DNA of 64,000 nt from Nioella nitratireducens (GTDB taxonomy: Bacteria; Pseudomonadota; Alphaproteobacteria; Rhodobacterales; Rhodobacteraceae). The notes beneath the pieces were generated by a model that was not told where the DNA came from, ran no database searches, and worked only from the letters and a program-made list of their open reading frames with translations. Location of the stretch: assembly GCF_001879715.1 (NCBI RefSeq), contig NZ_MNBW01000004.1, positions 62,001 to 126,000 of the forward strand. Reading direction: 5' to 3'. The translations under genes were made by a program, and so were the position numbers. Shown in pieces: positions 1-7,917 of this stretch (position 1 is the first letter of the stretch; every line of letters begins with the position of its first letter).

Positions 1-977
1 ACCGCGGGATAGCCCATCACGGCACGGCCCGAGGGGACGTTGGACAGGATCTTGGTGCCGCCACCGGCCACCACGTCCGAGCCGACGGTGAGATTGTCGG
101 CAACGCCGACCTGCCCGCCGAACACCACCCGGTCGCCAAGCGTGGTCGACCCCGCGATCCCCACGAGCGCCGCGAACAGGCAATGGTCGCCGGTCTGAAC
201 GTTGTGGGCAAGGTGCACAAGGTTGTCGATCTTGCAGCCATTGCCCACCACCGTGTCGCGGATGGTGCCCTTGTCGATACAGGCGTTGCAGCCCATTTCC
301 ACATCGTCGCCGATGCGCACAGCCCCCAGCGAATGGATGCGGGTCCAGCTTTGTTCCGCAGCGGTTGCCTGCCCCATCGTCTCGCGCACCTGTTCCACCG
401 TGGATTTTTCGGGCGTCACGAAAGACATGCCGTCACCGCCCACAACTGCGCCGGGATGGGCGATAAAGCGATCTCCGATCCGCACGCGAGAGCCGATGCG
501 CACCCCCTGCATCAAGAGCGCGTCATCGCCGATACGGGCATGTTCCGCGATCGAGGCATGGCTGGCGATGCGCGCCCGCGCGCCGATCACCGCACCGTGC
601 CCCACAACGACGAAGGGGCCGATGGCGGCGCCGATACCGACGGTGGCGCTGTCGTCAATGATGGCGGTCGGGTGGATGCCGGGCGCGATTTCGGGGCCGG
701 GGTCAAGCGAGGCGGTCAGCCCGGCCATGGCATAGCGCGGGCGGCCGACAACGATGGCGGCGTCCAGCCCGTAGGCTTGCCAGTCCATGTCCGGCCCCAG
801 AACGGCGGCCTTGGCCTGCCCCTGCGCCAGACCTTCGGCATAGGCCGGGGCCATGGCAAGGGCGAGTTGGGCGGGACCGGCCCCCGAAGGTTCCGAAAGC
901 CCCTCGATCTGGAGGTCGAGATTGCCGAAGGCCTTGGCATCAAGCGCCTCGGCAATCTCGCGGATGGTCAGTGCCAT
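1..977 (-). CDS. lpxD: UDP-3-O-(3-hydroxyacyl)glucosamine N-acyltransferase, 3' end cut off
   Basis: Third step of lipid A synthesis: transfers a 3-hydroxyacyl chain from ACP to the 2-amino group of UDP-3-O-acylglucosamine in the cytoplasm. The frame is open to the window edge, giving about 325 visible residues. An N-terminal uridine-binding type region is followed from about residue 100 by many left-handed beta-helix hexapeptide repeats (for example IGDRFI, IGDDVE). The family's catalytic histidine is seen at about residue 258 in LAHNVQTGDH. The ATG at 977 has GGAG about 9 nt upstream. It lies 36 bp downstream of the L,D-transpeptidase on the same strand, so read-through is likely. The C-terminal few tens of residues are outside the window. 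Identification is firm. Confidence 0.93.
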   Translation of the reverse strand, partial: MALTIREIAEALDAKAFGNLDLQIEGLSEPSGAGPAQLALAMAPAYAEGLAQGQAKAAVLGPDMDWQAYGLDAAIVVGRPRYAMAGLTASLDPGPEIAPGIHPTAIIDDSATVGIGAAIGPFVVVGHGAVIGARARIASHASIAEHARIGDDALLMQGVRIGSRVRIGDRFIAHPGAVVGGDGMSFVTPEKSTVEQVRETMGQATAAEQSWTRIHSLGAVRIGDDVEMGCNACIDKGTIRDTVVGNGCKIDNLVHLAHNVQTGDHCLFAALVGIAGSTTLGDRVVFGGQVGVADNLTVGSDVVAGGGTKILSNVPSGRAVMGYPA

Positions 978-1013
978 GGTCGTGCTCCGCCGCTGAATGT
1001 TGCGGCTTGAGCT

Positions 1014-2621
1014 TTAGCTGTTGAAGGACGGAAGTTCCACCCCGGCCGCTTCCATCCCGCGCCAAAGATCGCTGTCGCGGCCGTAAATGTCGCGGCGGAA
1101 ATTCAAGTGCCCGTCCGGGGTAACAAACGCCGTCCAGTAGACGAGATGCACCGGGATTTGCGTGGCAAGGTTGACTTGCGTTTCCTGACCCGAGTTCAGG
1201 ATGCGGTTGAAATAGGACTCGGGGTTGGATTCCTGCCGCGCCAGCAGGAAATAGGCCAGTTCCAGCGGACGCTGGACCCGCACACAGCCATGGCTGAACG
1301 CCCGTGTCTCGCGCGCGAACAGGCTGCGCGAGGGGGTGTCATGCAGGTAGATGTTGTGCCTATTCGGGAACATGAACTTGACCCGGCCAAGCGCGTTGCC
1401 CGGCCCCGGCCCCTGACGCAGGTCGAAGGGGAAGGTCGAGGGCGTGAACTGGCTGAAGTCGAGGCCCTGTCGGCTGACCTGCTGGCCGTTTTGCAGAAGT
1501 TGCAGATGCCCGGCGGCCCCTGGGTTCGACTGCATCGCCGGCAGGTATTCGTTCACCGCGATCGAGCGCGGCACGTTCCAGCTCGGGTTGATGACCAGAT
1601 GTTCCATCACGTCCGAAAATTCGGGTGTGTGCTGGTTGGTTGGACGCGCGCCCACGACGACGCGGGTCGAGAAGGTCACCTCTTCATGGTCAATCACATA
1701 GGCGTGGTAGTCGGGAATGTTCACAAGGACATGGCGGTCGCCCCGATCAGGGTTTTCCCAGTTCAGCCACCGCTGGCGTTCCATCCCGAGGATGATTTCA
1801 CGCAGCCGCGTTTCCGGGCCGACATTGACCTCTTCGATGGTGCTTGGCCCGGCGACGCCATCGGCCAGCAAACCGTGATTGGTCTGGAAGCGCTGCACGG
1901 CGGCCTCCATATCGGCATCGAACACGGCGGTGGTCGAGCGGGACATGTAGCCCATTCGGATCAGGCGGTCGCGCAACTGCACCACGCCCGGCCCCCGGTC
2001 GCCCAGTTCCATCCGGCCAGACGAGACGGTCGGCCCCCAGCCGCCATCGGCAATCATGCGCTGCATCGCCAGCATCGCGCGCTGAAGGCGCAGGTAGTCG
2101 GGATGGGCGGGCGGCAGCGAGTCGATGAAACCCTGCGGATCGTCGCCCGCGACACCGGCCAGCAGATCGGAAGGGTCGCGGCGCGGAATCTCGCGGAAGA
2201 TCTCTTCAACGTAATCGCTCGGGTCCAGAATGCCGGACTGCACGTCATGGGCATAGGCGAGGAACATGGAGGAGGCGAGAATTTCGGCCCGACCCCGATC
2301 ATAGGGGTTGTCGGCGTTCAGGAAGGCCGCGCGCAAGTCGTTCGGATCATAGCGGTTCACCGGCAGGCCATGCACATTGGCATGTTCCAGCGCCACCAGC
2401 AGCGCATGACGGCGCTCGGCGTCACCCTCGCCGGTCCAGATCGGTTCAAACGCCCGCTCGCGGTAGAACGCGGCCATGTCATCGTGTTCGGCAACACCTT
2501 CGGCAATGGCTTGCCGAAAGGCCGTCACAAGCGCCGCGGCCGGAGCCGGAGCCACGAGCGACATCCCCAGAGACACCGCCAGAACGGGCAGCAGGGATCG
2601 GTTGAATAACTTGAGCATCAT
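1014..2621 (-). CDS. L,D-transpeptidase (YkuD domain) with peptidoglycan-binding domain, YcbB-like
   Basis: A 535-residue exported enzyme expected to make 3-3 (mDAP-mDAP) crosslinks in peptidoglycan, or to attach substrates to it. A hydrophobic signal segment lies at residues 3-30. A scaffold region follows, then a PG_binding_1-type repeat at about 208-262, then the YkuD catalytic domain at about 296-455. The catalytic signature is visible as H427 followed by SHGCVRV, with the nucleophile at C446. The domain order matches the E. coli YcbB (LdtD) type. I chose the ATG at 2621 because AAGGTG precedes it; an in-frame upstream start at 2663 would put 14 polar residues before the signal peptide. 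It is divergent from a MepK-like hydrolase and is followed by lpxD. Confidence 0.9.
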   Translation of the reverse strand: MMLKLFNRSLLPVLAVSLGMSLVAPAPAAALVTAFRQAIAEGVAEHDDMAAFYRERAFEPIWTGEGDAERRHALLVALEHANVHGLPVNRYDPNDLRAAFLNADNPYDRGRAEILASSMFLAYAHDVQSGILDPSDYVEEIFREIPRRDPSDLLAGVAGDDPQGFIDSLPPAHPDYLRLQRAMLAMQRMIADGGWGPTVSSGRMELGDRGPGVVQLRDRLIRMGYMSRSTTAVFDADMEAAVQRFQTNHGLLADGVAGPSTIEEVNVGPETRLREIILGMERQRWLNWENPDRGDRHVLVNIPDYHAYVIDHEEVTFSTRVVVGARPTNQHTPEFSDVMEHLVINPSWNVPRSIAVNEYLPAMQSNPGAAGHLQLLQNGQQVSRQGLDFSQFTPSTFPFDLRQGPGPGNALGRVKFMFPNRHNIYLHDTPSRSLFARETRAFSHGCVRVQRPLELAYFLLARQESNPESYFNRILNSGQETQVNLATQIPVHLVYWTAFVTPDGHLNFRRDIYGRDSDLWRGMEAAGVELPSFNS

Positions 2622-2967
2622 GAAATCACCTTTTCCGCGCGCATGTTGACTTAATTCCTGCAAGATAGCCCAACAGCCTGCCGACCGGGAGTCTATTCAC
2701 GTTTTTGAAAGACCGGCCTGCTACACCGATTTCGAATTGCGACGTGTCCCGGACGCAACGCCTGCCGAAGAATCGGCGAAAAGCCCCGATTCGTCCGCCA
2801 TTTTGGCGGAATCCTGCCGACAGGCTGCTGCAAGGACGAGAGAGACCAGCTCAGGTCTTTCGAGAAAGTTTCAATTGTGTCATAAACCCCACACTGGGGA
2901 CGGACATGTAACAAGTCGCGAGCACAGCGACATCGGATGGAACGGGCAGAAGGACGGGGCAAATCTC
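2622..2967. other. Divergent promoter region between L,D-transpeptidase and MepK-like genes
   Basis: These 346 bp hold no convincing gene. The region separates two outward-facing cell-wall genes, so both promoters should lie here. A perfect 7-bp inverted repeat with a 3-nt loop (TCCGCCA/TGGCGGA) sits at 2794-2810. A weak sigma70-like match for the rightward gene is TTTCGA at 2858 with CATAAA at 2881 (17-nt spacing). These are suggestions only. Confidence 0.45.
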
Positions 2968-3528
2968 ATGACGAAAGCAACGATCTCGCGTCGGTCGCTT
3001 CTTGGCGCCTTCGCGGCGGCCACAGTGGTCGCGGCGCCTTACTCGGCCAATGCATTCGGCATCCTCCGGGGTGCTGGCGACATTCGGCGGATCAACATGT
3101 ATTCCGCACGCACCGGGGAGACCATCAACATGGTCTACTGGATCGACGGCGAATACATCCGACCGGCCGTCGAAGAAATCACCTACTTCATGCGCGACTG
3201 GCGTGTGCATGAAGCCCACGATATTGATGCGCGCACCATTGATATCGCAGCCGCCACTCACGGATTGTTGGAAACGCCGCAACCTTACCTGCTGCTGTCG
3301 GGCTATCGTTCGCCCGAAACCAACGCAATGTTGCGCGCACGGTCCTCCGGGGTGGCCCGGAACTCGCTTCACATGCAAGGCCAGGCCGCCGACCTTCGGG
3401 TCGAGGGGCGGTCGGTACAGCAGGTGGCGGGGGCAGCCGAATCCTGCAACGCAGGCGGCGTCGGGCGCTACTCCGGCTCCAACTTCACCCATATGGATTG
3501 CGGCCCGGTCCGCACCTGGGGGGGCTGA
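2968..3528 (+). CDS. MepK-like murein endopeptidase (M15 / DUF882 family, YcbK-like), Tat-exported
   Basis: A 186-residue periplasmic zinc peptidase of the YcbK/MepK type. MepK in E. coli cleaves peptide crosslinks, including the 3-3 links made by L,D-transpeptidases. Residues 7-13 (SRRSLLG) begin a twin-arginine signal peptide, with likely cleavage after ANA at about residue 29. Zinc-ligand motifs of the M15 fold are visible: H135...D142 in HMQGQAAD and H175-x-D177 in HMDCG. SGYRSPETN near residue 111 is the usual family signature. The ATG at 2968 has AGGACGGGG upstream; earlier in-frame starts would bury the Tat signal. It is divergent from the L,D-transpeptidase and followed by a strong terminator. 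Confidence 0.88.
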   Translation: MTKATISRRSLLGAFAAATVVAAPYSANAFGILRGAGDIRRINMYSARTGETINMVYWIDGEYIRPAVEEITYFMRDWRVHEAHDIDARTIDIAAATHGLLETPQPYLLLSGYRSPETNAMLRARSSGVARNSLHMQGQAADLRVEGRSVQQVAGAAESCNAGGVGRYSGSNFTHMDCGPVRTWGG

Positions 3529-3590
3529 GACCAAGACGACCGGCCAATCTGCCCAAGACCTGGCCGCGAAGATAACGAGGGACAGAGCGA

Positions 3591-3616
3591 AGCCGACCCA
3601 TCGGGTCGGCTTTTCT
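3591..3616 (+). terminator. Rho-independent terminator after the MepK-like gene
   Basis: A perfect 9-bp GC-rich stem (AGCCGACCC / GGGTCGGCT) with a 3-nt ATC loop is followed by TTTTCTG. It lies 62 bp after the stop codon at 3528 and just before the end of the convergent kinase gene. Confidence 0.85.
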
Positions 3617-3620
3617 GTTG

Positions 3621-4568
3621 TCAGAGGCGCTGCACCGGGCACTCGGCCATCAGCCGCTCGGCATCCTCCCGGCGGCACAGCCGGGTGCCGCCGGTCATCA
3701 CCGCAGCGCTGGCCGCCGCAGCGCCGCGTTGCAGGCAGTCGGGCAATGGCTCGCCCCGTGACAACCCAAGGGTGAAACCCGCCACGAAACTATCCCCCGC
3801 CCCGGTCTTGGAACGCACCGGCACATCCGCCGCACGGGCCAGCCATCGGCCTGTCTCGCTGACCAGAACCGAGCCTTCGGCACCGCGGGCCAGAACAACG
3901 ACCCGCGCCACGCCCTTGGCCCGCAGCGCGTCGGCCAGATCAGCACTTTCCCCCGCACTTGGAAGGCGGTGGCCCGCCAGTGTCTCGGCCTCTTCCAGAT
4001 CGAGGCGCAGAACATCCAGACCGGAAATCCGCCCTGCCGACAGGGCCCGCAAGGCCGCGCCCGAGGTATCGAGAACCACCCGCGCGCCCACTTCGTTGCA
4101 CCGCGCGACCAGGCGCGCCGGAAAATCGTCGGGAAAGCCCGGCGGATGGCTGCCGGACAGCACCACCAGACCATCGGTGGGGATCGTCTCGGCAATCCGC
4201 GTTTCTGCCCGCGCGACATCCGCCTCGGTCCAATCCGGGCCGGGAAAGATGAAGCGGAACTGCTTTCCGGTGCCGCTTTCAAAGACAGACAGGCTCTGGC
4301 GGGTTTCCCCCGGGGCTTCCAGCCGCCGGACTCGCACGCCTTCGCGGGACAGCAATCCTTCCAGCACCGCCCCCATGCCACCGCCCGAGGCCACCAGCGC
4401 AAGGCTGTCACCCCCCAATTCCGACAGGGCGCGCGAGACGTTGATACCGCCGCCGCCAGGATCGAGCTGCGGCGGGTCACAGCGCAGCTTGGGGCCGGGG
4501 GTGAGCGATTGGGTGGCGGTTTCCAGATCGACGGCGGGGTTGAGCGTGATGGTCAGAATCGGGGTCAT
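3621..4568 (-). CDS. pfkB: PfkB-family sugar-phosphate kinase, 6-phosphofructokinase II-like
   Basis: A 315-residue ribokinase-fold kinase. By similarity it phosphorylates fructose-6-phosphate, or a related sugar phosphate such as fructose-1-P or tagatose-6-P, at the expense of ATP. It recalls E. coli PfkB along its length: TLNPAVDLET at the N-terminus, LRCDPPQLDPGGGGINVSRA, KQFRFIFPGP, the family signature SKTGAGDSFVAGF with the catalytic Asp, and GTRLC near the end. The start was set at the ATG 4568; a TTG at 4580 is the only extension. It lies 33 bp after an SDR gene on the same strand. Substrate assignment from sequence is uncertain. Its position beside acyl-CoA genes gives no metabolic clue. 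Confidence 0.8.
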   Translation of the reverse strand: MTPILTITLNPAVDLETATQSLTPGPKLRCDPPQLDPGGGGINVSRALSELGGDSLALVASGGGMGAVLEGLLSREGVRVRRLEAPGETRQSLSVFESGTGKQFRFIFPGPDWTEADVARAETRIAETIPTDGLVVLSGSHPPGFPDDFPARLVARCNEVGARVVLDTSGAALRALSAGRISGLDVLRLDLEEAETLAGHRLPSAGESADLADALRAKGVARVVVLARGAEGSVLVSETGRWLARAADVPVRSKTGAGDSFVAGFTLGLSRGEPLPDCLQRGAAAASAAVMTGGTRLCRREDAERLMAECPVQRL

Positions 4569-4601
4569 GGCACTCTGCAAAGCAACGGGGGTCGTCCAAG
4601 C

Positions 4602-5357
4602 CTAGGGCAGCCGCAGCGCCCCGTCGAGCCGCACGGTTTCGCCGTTGAGATAGGGCATCTCGACCATGAACCGGGCCATCCGCGCAAATTCCTCGGGTCT
4701 GCCGAGGCGGCGCGGGAAAATCACGTCCTTGGCCAGCTCCTCCATCATCTCCGGCCCGAGGCTTTCCAGCATCGGCGTCAGGAACAGCCCCGGCGCAATC
4801 GCATTGACACGGATGCCGAGCGTTCCCATGTCCCGCGCCATCGGCAGAGACAGCCCCGCAATCCCGGCCTTCGAAGCGGAATACGCCGCCTGCCCCTTTT
4901 GCCCGTCAAACGCGGCGACAGATGCGGTGTTGACGATCGCGCCGCGCTCGCCATCGGCATCGGGATCGTTTTTCGCCATCTCGACGGCCGCCAGCCGGGC
5001 GACGTTGAAGGCACCGACAAGGTTTATGTCGATGGTGCGCTGGAACGCGTCGAGCGGGAACGGCCCCTTGGAGCCAACAGTTTTCGCCCCGGTCACGATG
5101 CCCGCGCAGTTCACCACCGCCGTGATGCCGCCCATGGCCGCGACCGCCAGCGCAACCCCCGCCGCGACGCTGTCTTCGGAGGTGACATCGACCTCGGCAA
5201 AGCTGATGTCCGGCGTTTGGGCCATGTCACCGCCACGCACGGCGTCGCGGTCAAAAATCGTCACCTTGGCGCCCGCCTCGGCGAAATGCGTGGCTGTCGC
5301 CGCCCCAAGGCCGCTGGCCCCGCCGGTCACGATTACCTTTGCCTGTGCGATATCCAT
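4602..5357 (-). CDS. SDR-family 3-hydroxyacyl-CoA dehydrogenase (HSD10 / type II-like)
   Basis: A 251-residue NAD(P)-dependent short-chain dehydrogenase. It resembles the short-chain (type II, HSD17B10-like) 3-hydroxyacyl-CoA dehydrogenases of beta-oxidation. Visible landmarks are the Rossmann TGGASGLG at residues 11-18, NCAG, the catalytic serine in NTASVAAF, YSASK with catalytic Tyr and Lys, and NAIAPGLFLTPM. The C-terminal LNGETVRLDGALRLP is typical of the subfamily. GGAGG lies 4-8 nt before the ATG. It is downstream of a hotdog thioesterase and upstream of the kinase, probably in one transcript. The acyl-CoA role is inferred from the subfamily and from its thioesterase and crotonase neighbours. 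Confidence 0.83.
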   Translation of the reverse strand: MDIAQAKVIVTGGASGLGAATATHFAEAGAKVTIFDRDAVRGGDMAQTPDISFAEVDVTSEDSVAAGVALAVAAMGGITAVVNCAGIVTGAKTVGSKGPFPLDAFQRTIDINLVGAFNVARLAAVEMAKNDPDADGERGAIVNTASVAAFDGQKGQAAYSASKAGIAGLSLPMARDMGTLGIRVNAIAPGLFLTPMLESLGPEMMEELAKDVIFPRRLGRPEEFARMARFMVEMPYLNGETVRLDGALRLP

Positions 5358-5430
5358 GTCCGCCTCCCTTAAATGAACATGCGTTCAATTACCGGCAGCG
5401 CGCCACCCCCGTCAATCGCAACGCAGCGTC

Positions 5431-5853
5431 CTACCGCTCTGGCGGAATGGCATAGGTCATCGAGGCCCGCGCAACCGGGGCCTCTTGGCCTTCCGAGCGG
5501 ATCAGGCAGTCTCCCACGGCCAGCATCCGCCCCAGCTTCAACAGCCGCGTCTCGCAGATCAGATCCGCCCCCGCCGCCGGTTTGCGCATGAAATCCATGG
5601 AAATGTTCGTGGTCACGCTCAGGGCCTTGGGTCCGATCATCGCCAGCACGGCAAGATAGACCGACACATCCGCCAGCGCGAACATCGACGGGCCCGACAC
5701 CGTGCCGCCGGGCCGCAGATGTACGTCATCTACCATGAGCCGCACGGTGATCTGCATGTCGCGCAGGTCTTCGATGACGAAATCGGCCGCTACCTGCGGA
5801 AATTCCGCTGTCAGGAACGCCGCCAGCGCTGTTTTGTCCATTGCCAATGTCAT
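5431..5853 (-). CDS. PaaI-type hotdog-fold acyl-CoA thioesterase
   Basis: A 140-residue single hotdog domain expected to hydrolyse acyl- or aryl-CoA thioesters. The core motif PGGTVSGPSMFALADVSVYLAVL and the following SVTTNISMDFMRKP strand pattern are characteristic of the PaaI/YbgC superfamily. The catalytic Asp would be the one in LADVS. I set the start at the ATG 5853, which is preceded by AGGGGCAGGGCA; an upstream in-frame start would add a basic, non-conserved leader. It is divergent from the crotonase gene at 5919 and leads an apparent thioesterase-SDR-kinase transcript. The real substrate is unknown. Confidence 0.8.
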   Translation of the reverse strand: MTLAMDKTALAAFLTAEFPQVAADFVIEDLRDMQITVRLMVDDVHLRPGGTVSGPSMFALADVSVYLAVLAMIGPKALSVTTNISMDFMRKPAAGADLICETRLLKLGRMLAVGDCLIRSEGQEAPVARASMTYAIPPER

Positions 5854-5918
5854 TGCCCTGCCCCTCCTTTTGGCCCTAGGCTTTGCCCGAAAACAACAAA
5901 ATGGCAAGGGAGGGACGC

Positions 5919-6710
5919 ATGGGGGACGACATTCTTCTGCGCGAGGATCTGGGACCGATCACGCGGCTGACGCTGAATGCGCCGAAAGCGCTGAATGCGC
6001 TGTCAGACGAGATGCTGGCGCGGCTGAAAGATGAATTCGGCGCACTGATGACCGATCAGAGCCAACGCGTGGTGATCCTGCGCGGCGTCGGCAAGGCATT
6101 CTGCGCGGGCCATGATCTCAAGGAATTGCGCGCCAAGCGCGAAGACGCCGATCAGGGCGCAGCGGCGCTGCGCGACCTGTTCAGCCGCTGTTCCGAGGTC
6201 ATGCAGACCATCCCGCGCCTGCCGCAACCGGTGATCGCCGAGGTGCACGGCATCGCCACGGCGGCGGGGTGCCAGCTTGTCGCCTCTTGCGATCTGGCAG
6301 TGGCGGCGGACGATACCCGTTTCGGCGTCAACGGTGTGAATATAGGCCTGTTCTGTTCCACGCCCATGGTTGCGCTCAGCCGAAACATCCCGCGCAAACA
6401 GGTCTTCGAGATGCTGACCACGGGCCGGTTCATCTCGGCAGACCGGGCGTTGGAGCTGGGCCTGATCAACCGGTCGGTTCATGGCGACCGGTTGGAAGAA
6501 GAGGCGCTCGGACTGGCCCGGACCATTGCCGAAAAGCTTGGCTCGGCGGTGCGGATCGGCAAGCGGGCCTTTTATGACCAAATCCAGATGCCGCTGGACA
6601 AGGCCTACGATTACACCGGCGCGGTGATGGTCGAGAACATGCTCGATGACGACACCGGCGAGGGCATCGTTGCCTTCCTCGAAAAACGCGATCCCGGTTG
6701 GGAGCAATAG
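5919..6710 (+). CDS. Enoyl-CoA hydratase/isomerase family protein, ECHDC3-like
   Basis: A 263-residue crotonase-fold protein. The oxyanion-hole segments are recognisable (FCAGHDLKELR; TAAGCQLVASCDLAVA), and the sequence through GVNIGLFCSTPMVALSRN to the DPGWEQ end follows the ECHDC3 subfamily closely. Compared with classical enoyl-CoA hydratase, the two catalytic glutamates appear replaced: GCEL is GCQL, and the second Glu position in the FGxxE segment is Gly (FGVNG). Hydratase activity is therefore doubtful, and it may act on a different acyl-CoA or be regulatory. The ATG at 5919 is preceded by AGGGAGGGACGC; an ATG at 5901 lacks a ribosome site. It is divergent from the thioesterase gene. 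Confidence 0.85.
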   Translation: MGDDILLREDLGPITRLTLNAPKALNALSDEMLARLKDEFGALMTDQSQRVVILRGVGKAFCAGHDLKELRAKREDADQGAAALRDLFSRCSEVMQTIPRLPQPVIAEVHGIATAAGCQLVASCDLAVAADDTRFGVNGVNIGLFCSTPMVALSRNIPRKQVFEMLTTGRFISADRALELGLINRSVHGDRLEEEALGLARTIAEKLGSAVRIGKRAFYDQIQMPLDKAYDYTGAVMVENMLDDDTGEGIVAFLEKRDPGWEQ

Positions 6711-6726
6711 CCCCCCCGCGGCGGGG

Positions 6727-7914
6727 TCAGCCCTGCCGCAACAGGCGCGCGGCCAGACCGAGGCTTGCGCCGATAAACAGGACCGACAGCACCAGCAGCC
6801 CCGGCACCCCCGGCCCGTCCAGCACAAGCGCGCCCAGAAGCGGGGCCAGCGCCCCGGCCAGCAGGGCCGGGATCTGGATCGTACCGGCAATCGCGCCATA
6901 ACCCGCTGGCCCCATCACCTCGGAAATCAGGATCGGGCGCAGGATGGTCACCACGCCGACCGCCGCGCCTTGCACCGCCGTGAACAGGAAGATCAACTCT
7001 GGCGTCAGGCCGGCCGCCCAAAGCGCCAGCGTGCCAAGCGCCATGCCCAGAAAGGTAATCTGCGTGGCCCGCGCGGTGCCGATCCGCGACTCGAACCGCA
7101 TCAGAACGAGCCGCCCCAGCACCTGCGCGGGGCCCACGGTCGAGGCAGCAAGGACCGCCATCGGTTCGGCTGCGCCCCGGTCGACGAAGATCGGGACGGC
7201 GAAATTGACCAGCATCCAGTGGTTGAGCGCCACAAGCGCCATGATCGACGCCAGCATCCAGAACCGCCGCGACCGGATTGCTCGGCCCCACGCCCCCTGC
7301 TCTGCCGCGCGGTCCTGCGGGTCGGCCCCCTCGCGCCGGATGATGTGGGTGGCCCGCCAGATCAGGGGCACCATCACTGGCCCCATGATCGCCGCCGCCA
7401 CCCAGACCGCGCCGCGCCAACCGATCCATGCACTCAGGGCCGCACCCGCCGGAAAGGCCAGTGTCGAGGCGAAACCGGCAACCAGTGTGACCCGCACGAT
7501 GGCAGGCCGCGCGGCAGACCCAAGGCGGCGGATCAGGAAGGCGAAACAGGTTTCATAGAGACTTGCCGATTGCGCCAGCCCGATCAGCGCCCAAGCCGTC
7601 AGATAGGCGGCCGGTGTGGTCGCCATCGCCAACAGCGACAGTGCCACCGCGCCAAGCGCCGCCCCCACCAGCATGATCTCGGGGCCTCTGCCCAGATCTA
7701 CCAGCCGCCCCATCAGCGGCGCGAGGCTGGCGGAAATCACGATGGCAATGGTCGGCCCTGTTGCCAGCAGGGTACGCTCCCACCCCAGGTCTTCTTGCCA
7801 CGACAGGATGAGGGCCGCGAAGATGTAATAGAGGCAGGCATAAGCCAGCGTCTGCCCCACGGCCAACATCCAGACCGCAGGGCCGCGCGCCACCTGATCG
7901 GGACGCGCGGTCAT
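6727..7914 (-). CDS. Major facilitator superfamily transporter
   Basis: A 395-residue polytopic inner-membrane protein with about 12 hydrophobic segments in two halves. The halves are joined by a basic loop around residues 195-215 (IIRREGADPQDRA). Charged loop segments between helices 2-3 (MGRLVDLGRGPE) and 8-9 (VLMRFESRIG) fit the MFS signature positions. The substrate cannot be told. The ATG is 3 nt after the stop of the M32 peptidase, so it is translated as the last gene of a ctaA-peptidase-transporter operon. Nothing in the sequence links the three functions. Confidence 0.82.
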   Translation of the reverse strand: MTARPDQVARGPAVWMLAVGQTLAYACLYYIFAALILSWQEDLGWERTLLATGPTIAIVISASLAPLMGRLVDLGRGPEIMLVGAALGAVALSLLAMATTPAAYLTAWALIGLAQSASLYETCFAFLIRRLGSAARPAIVRVTLVAGFASTLAFPAGAALSAWIGWRGAVWVAAAIMGPVMVPLIWRATHIIRREGADPQDRAAEQGAWGRAIRSRRFWMLASIMALVALNHWMLVNFAVPIFVDRGAAEPMAVLAASTVGPAQVLGRLVLMRFESRIGTARATQITFLGMALGTLALWAAGLTPELIFLFTAVQGAAVGVVTILRPILISEVMGPAGYGAIAGTIQIPALLAGALAPLLGALVLDGPGVPGLLVLSVLFIGASLGLAARLLRQG

Positions 7915-7917
7915 CGC

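Noticed and set aside
2737-2967. A 77-codon N-terminal extension of the MepK-like gene
   Set aside because: It would bury a clear Tat signal peptide. A good ribosome site precedes the ATG at 2968.
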